The translations under genes and the position numbers were made by a program. The notes under the pieces were generated by a model, which had not been told where the DNA came from, did not search any database, and saw only the letters and a program-made list of their open reading frames with translations. Shown here piece after piece: positions 61,763 through 64,000 of a stretch of 64,000 nucleotides of DNA (positions are counted from its first letter, which is position 1; each line of letters opens with the position of its first letter). Origin of the DNA: Symbiodinium natans (Eukaryota > Sar > Dinophyceae > Suessiales > Symbiodiniaceae); assembly GCA_905221605.1 (NCBI GenBank), contig CAJNDS010002107.1, positions 62,001-126,000 on the forward strand, written 5' to 3'.

Positions 61763-63832
61763 TCAACCCGGCACATGTGGGACTTTGTCTGCTTTAGCCT
61801 TCGGGTGGCTCTTTGCGCCACCCCGGCCCTTGCCTTTTCCAGCTCCTTTGTCAGCCCCTTTCGCGCCAGGCCCCTTTTGAGCTCTTGCCCTTTCACGTCG
61901 CTTGTATTCGGCTTGACTGTAAGCCGATGCCTCGGTAACAAGCCAATGAGGGGCAATGTCAGTGCCTGACCCGGGGGGCTGCACTGCCAGAATGCGCATT
62001 GCGGCATCCGCATCGCCAGTTCTTTTCTTGTGAACGTACGCAGCAATTCGTCGGAGTGAAATCTCTAGCTGGTCATTGGTTCCCAGGGTTTCCAAAATTT
62101 CGTCATCTGAAGCTGCTTTGGCCAACGCGAAATCGATGGTGGATGCTTGTGTAAATAAATCAAGGTACTCATTGCTGTGCGCGCGAGCATCGATTGGGAA
62201 AAACTGGTTCACGTAGTCCCGCATACACCGCACGCCCGATGCCAGTACTGACCTGTATATTTCCGGCCCTGCGTACTGATGATCACTTGGAAGCTTGCTG
62301 TGCCAGCTTGAAATGTCACCAAGTCCAGCAGCTGTTGGCGTGATCCTTTGCCCTGAGAAAAACTCGACGGCTGACCCGGCAGTCGGCGCGGGAGTCCCAA
62401 GATCTTTCAACTGCTTCAACAAAGCATCCGTCCGCGGCGCAGATATCGTCGCATCTCCCACATAACCGTGAGCTTGCAGTACACGCAGCAAATCTCGATG
62501 AAGCGGCTCGTTGCTCTGCATTTGCACCACGCCTTCCCAAAACAGTCGCGGCCAATGTGGCACGCTGGACGACTGCTTTGACCATGATTCCAAAGCATTA
62601 TGCACTTTGGAAGCCTGTGCTTTCAACTGCGTGTCGTCCAACAAGGGGTTCACGTAATGTTGTCGATCGGGTGAAGCTGGTTGCGGTCCCTGGCGCATGT
62701 CTGGAAGAAGAAATGCATCGCGAACTGAATGAACGATTGCTCCACCATTTAACCGCACACGAGCAGTTCCATCCGTCATGCGTTCAAGGATTTCGCCTCG
62801 CAGACCCCGCAATGAGGAAGGCACGGCATCTTCTGTGAACCGCACGGCTGCACCTTGCGGGAACTCAATCGCCAGCGTGGGTGAAAAAATCTTCGATGCC
62901 ATCTCCGGATTGTTGGGCTGTGACGCTTGCTGAACTGCTGTCAACGAAAGCGGACCATCCACGTTGCTGTCTTGTGCGAACGCACGGAAAGCAGTCATCA
63001 CGGCGTTGTTCTGTGACACAGGTTCCGCGTGGCTCGAAGGAAACGGCGGTGCGCCCGGCGGCGGAGGTGGCGGGATTCCTGATTCCGTCCCCTGCGCTCG
63101 CAAGTCCTCCACCATTTTTCGCAAGCGTTCATTCTCGAGCTTCAAATCAGCTGACGCAGAAGCTTCGGAAACAGGATCGTCGCTCGCCCGCATGGCTTGA
63201 TGGGCCGCAGCTGGCACTGCAGGTGACGTTATCTCCAGCTGCTCATCTGTACATATCCATGCATACTCCCAGCCGAAGCGCCGCCACAAATCTGCCAAAA
63301 CAAGGCAGACACTTGCACTGCCTCCGAAAGCCACCTTCGTTCGAGCGGACCATTCTCCTCCTGCGAAACAGAAAAGCACAACTGCTAGCGCCATCCATGC
63401 CATGGCACAAAAACGGCGGGAAGTCCACCACACGCCGGTTTGCATCACAACCTGACCGGAAGTCTCTGGCAAGGTTGACTGAATCACTTCGTCCCAAAGG
63501 TCTTCGTCGTCGTTGATCGCATTGCATACCTGGCCAGAGGCGGTGCCTCCAGTAGAAGACTTGTAGTATTCCCAGAGCGCAGAAGACCATTCATCTGCAT
63601 CCAAGCCTAATGCTTTGCCCCCAAGGACGTCTAACAACAAGTTCTTGCCAGGAACTAACGCATTCCTCAAGTGTCGCTTCTGGTCACTCACACGGGATAG
63701 GGGAGCTCTCCCCAAGGCTTCCCGTGTTTCTGCGATTGCCGACCTGATCTGTGCATCATCACATGCTGCTTCAGCATCCAAATTTGTCAGCAATGCAACC
63801 ACTTCAGTCACTGCGGCTCTGGACACCACCAT
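61763..63832 (-). CDS. Gag-like ORF of the DIRS-like element
   Basis: 689 codons from the first ATG at 63832, which lies 66 bp inside the body after A1; the frame is open further upstream into A1 but without an ATG. Features: hydrophobic segments at about 141-158 and 168-182, a short coiled coil (LKLENERLRKMVEDLRAQ, about 230-247), a poly-Pro stretch at 254-259, and a Lys/Gly-rich basic C-terminus (KGADKGAGKGKGRGG) that could bind nucleic acid. No CCHC knuckle. Its position before pol and the basic tail suggest Gag; the two hydrophobic segments are unusual for Gag. It ends in TGA followed by CTC, with pol continuing in the same frame. Confidence 0.75.
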   Translation of the reverse strand: MVVSRAAVTEVVALLTNLDAEAACDDAQIRSAIAETREALGRAPLSRVSDQKRHLRNALVPGKNLLLDVLGGKALGLDADEWSSALWEYYKSSTGGTASGQVCNAINDDEDLWDEVIQSTLPETSGQVVMQTGVWWTSRRFCAMAWMALAVVLFCFAGGEWSARTKVAFGGSASVCLVLADLWRRFGWEYAWICTDEQLEITSPAVPAAAHQAMRASDDPVSEASASADLKLENERLRKMVEDLRAQGTESGIPPPPPPGAPPFPSSHAEPVSQNNAVMTAFRAFAQDSNVDGPLSLTAVQQASQPNNPEMASKIFSPTLAIEFPQGAAVRFTEDAVPSSLRGLRGEILERMTDGTARVRLNGGAIVHSVRDAFLLPDMRQGPQPASPDRQHYVNPLLDDTQLKAQASKVHNALESWSKQSSSVPHWPRLFWEGVVQMQSNEPLHRDLLRVLQAHGYVGDATISAPRTDALLKQLKDLGTPAPTAGSAVEFFSGQRITPTAAGLGDISSWHSKLPSDHQYAGPEIYRSVLASGVRCMRDYVNQFFPIDARAHSNEYLDLFTQASTIDFALAKAASDDEILETLGTNDQLEISLRRIAAYVHKKRTGDADAAMRILAVQPPGSGTDIAPHWLVTEASAYSQAEYKRRERARAQKGPGAKGADKGAGKGKGRGGAKSHPKAKADKVPHVPG

Positions 63833-63897
63833 GGGTGGATAGGCAGCGAACCCGGTCAAACTGCCATGGCAAACCAAGAATATGGAAACTAGTAAAT

Positions 63898-64000
63898 CCT
63901 GACTGAAATCCTTGAGATTCCAAGTGCGGCGCCGACAACAATCGTACAATCAAGAGTTCCCCCATCCCCAGTTTGCGTCGGGACAGGTCTCTCAGCAAAA
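63898..64000 (-). repeat. Split direct repeat A1 (truncated by window end)
   Basis: Identical over 103 bp to 55863-55965. It marks the 5' end of the element on the minus strand; about 24 bp are expected beyond the window. Promoter signals of the element probably lie here, but none is recognisable. Confidence 0.85.

Larger units (their letters stand above)
55546..64000 (-). mobile_element. DIRS/Ngaro-type tyrosine-recombinase retrotransposon (5' end just beyond window)
   Basis: Read on the minus strand the order is A1 (64000 down to 63898, cut by the window end), gag-like ORF, RT-RNase H ORF, tyrosine recombinase ORF, membrane ORF, B1 (56289-55990), A2 (55989-55863), B2 (55845-55546). This A1-body-B1-A2-B2 layout is the split direct repeat structure of Ngaro/PAT-type DIRS elements, which integrate by recombinase rather than integrase and make no target duplications. 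B1 and B2 are identical over 300 bp, and A1 and A2 over the 103 bp visible. By the A2 length, A1 should end about 24 bp past the window. No telomere-type arrays lie inside. The element looks intact apart from the TGA between the gag-like and pol frames. Confidence 0.9.

Noticed and set aside
62881-63516. 211-residue plus-strand ORF and other plus-strand ORFs at 59-63 kb
   Set aside because: Antisense shadows of the gag-like and pol ORFs; no domain and low-complexity Ser/Pro composition.

Overview
The window looks like nuclear DNA of a dinoflagellate (Symbiodiniaceae or a relative; inference, about 0.7). The reasons are plant-type TTTAGGG/CCCTAAA repeats scattered through it in very large numbers, a GC-AG intron in its clearest gene, many very short exon-like segments, and a tyrosine-recombinase retroelement carrying a methyltransferase-like domain. 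There is no prokaryotic gene organisation. I see no rRNA, tRNA or spliced-leader gene.

Layout. 1-1250 is a G-rich purine minisatellite. From about 1.5 to 22 kb and 25 to 55.4 kb, more than a hundred interstitial telomere-type arrays (ITS) in both orientations alternate with unique segments of roughly 60-300 bp. Many of those segments read as single exons: an AG acceptor, one open frame, and a GT donor that is often the first GT of a TTTAGGG array. Recognisable pieces are an S1 RNA-binding fragment (6342-6399) and pieces of one RsuA/RluB-type pseudouridine synthase (42265-44030). Embedded in this zone are an AT-rich island (11.6-13.15 kb), several minisatellites (28.9-29.5, 30.9-33.4, 39.9-41.6, 48.7-49.8 kb) and a small foldback (MITE-like) family with four copies.

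The clearest host gene is at 22051-24645 (+). Two exons joined by a 1218-bp GC-AG intron encode a 458-residue protein with an N-terminal ubiquitin-like domain, a PBZ-like (ADP-ribose-binding) zinc finger whose two halves lie on either side of the intron, and a C-terminal ADP-ribosyltransferase-like domain. The gene and its intron contain no ITS.

The right end (55546 to past 64000, minus strand) is an almost complete DIRS/Ngaro-type retrotransposon with split direct repeats. Its order is A1 (cut by the window end), gag-like ORF, RT-RNase H ORF, tyrosine recombinase ORF, membrane-protein ORF, B1-A2-B2. The repeat copies are identical where both are visible, so the insertion is recent. Two features stand out: the gag-like and pol frames are separated only by a single in-frame TGA, and a methyltransferase-like domain is nested inside the reverse transcriptase between palm motifs B and C.
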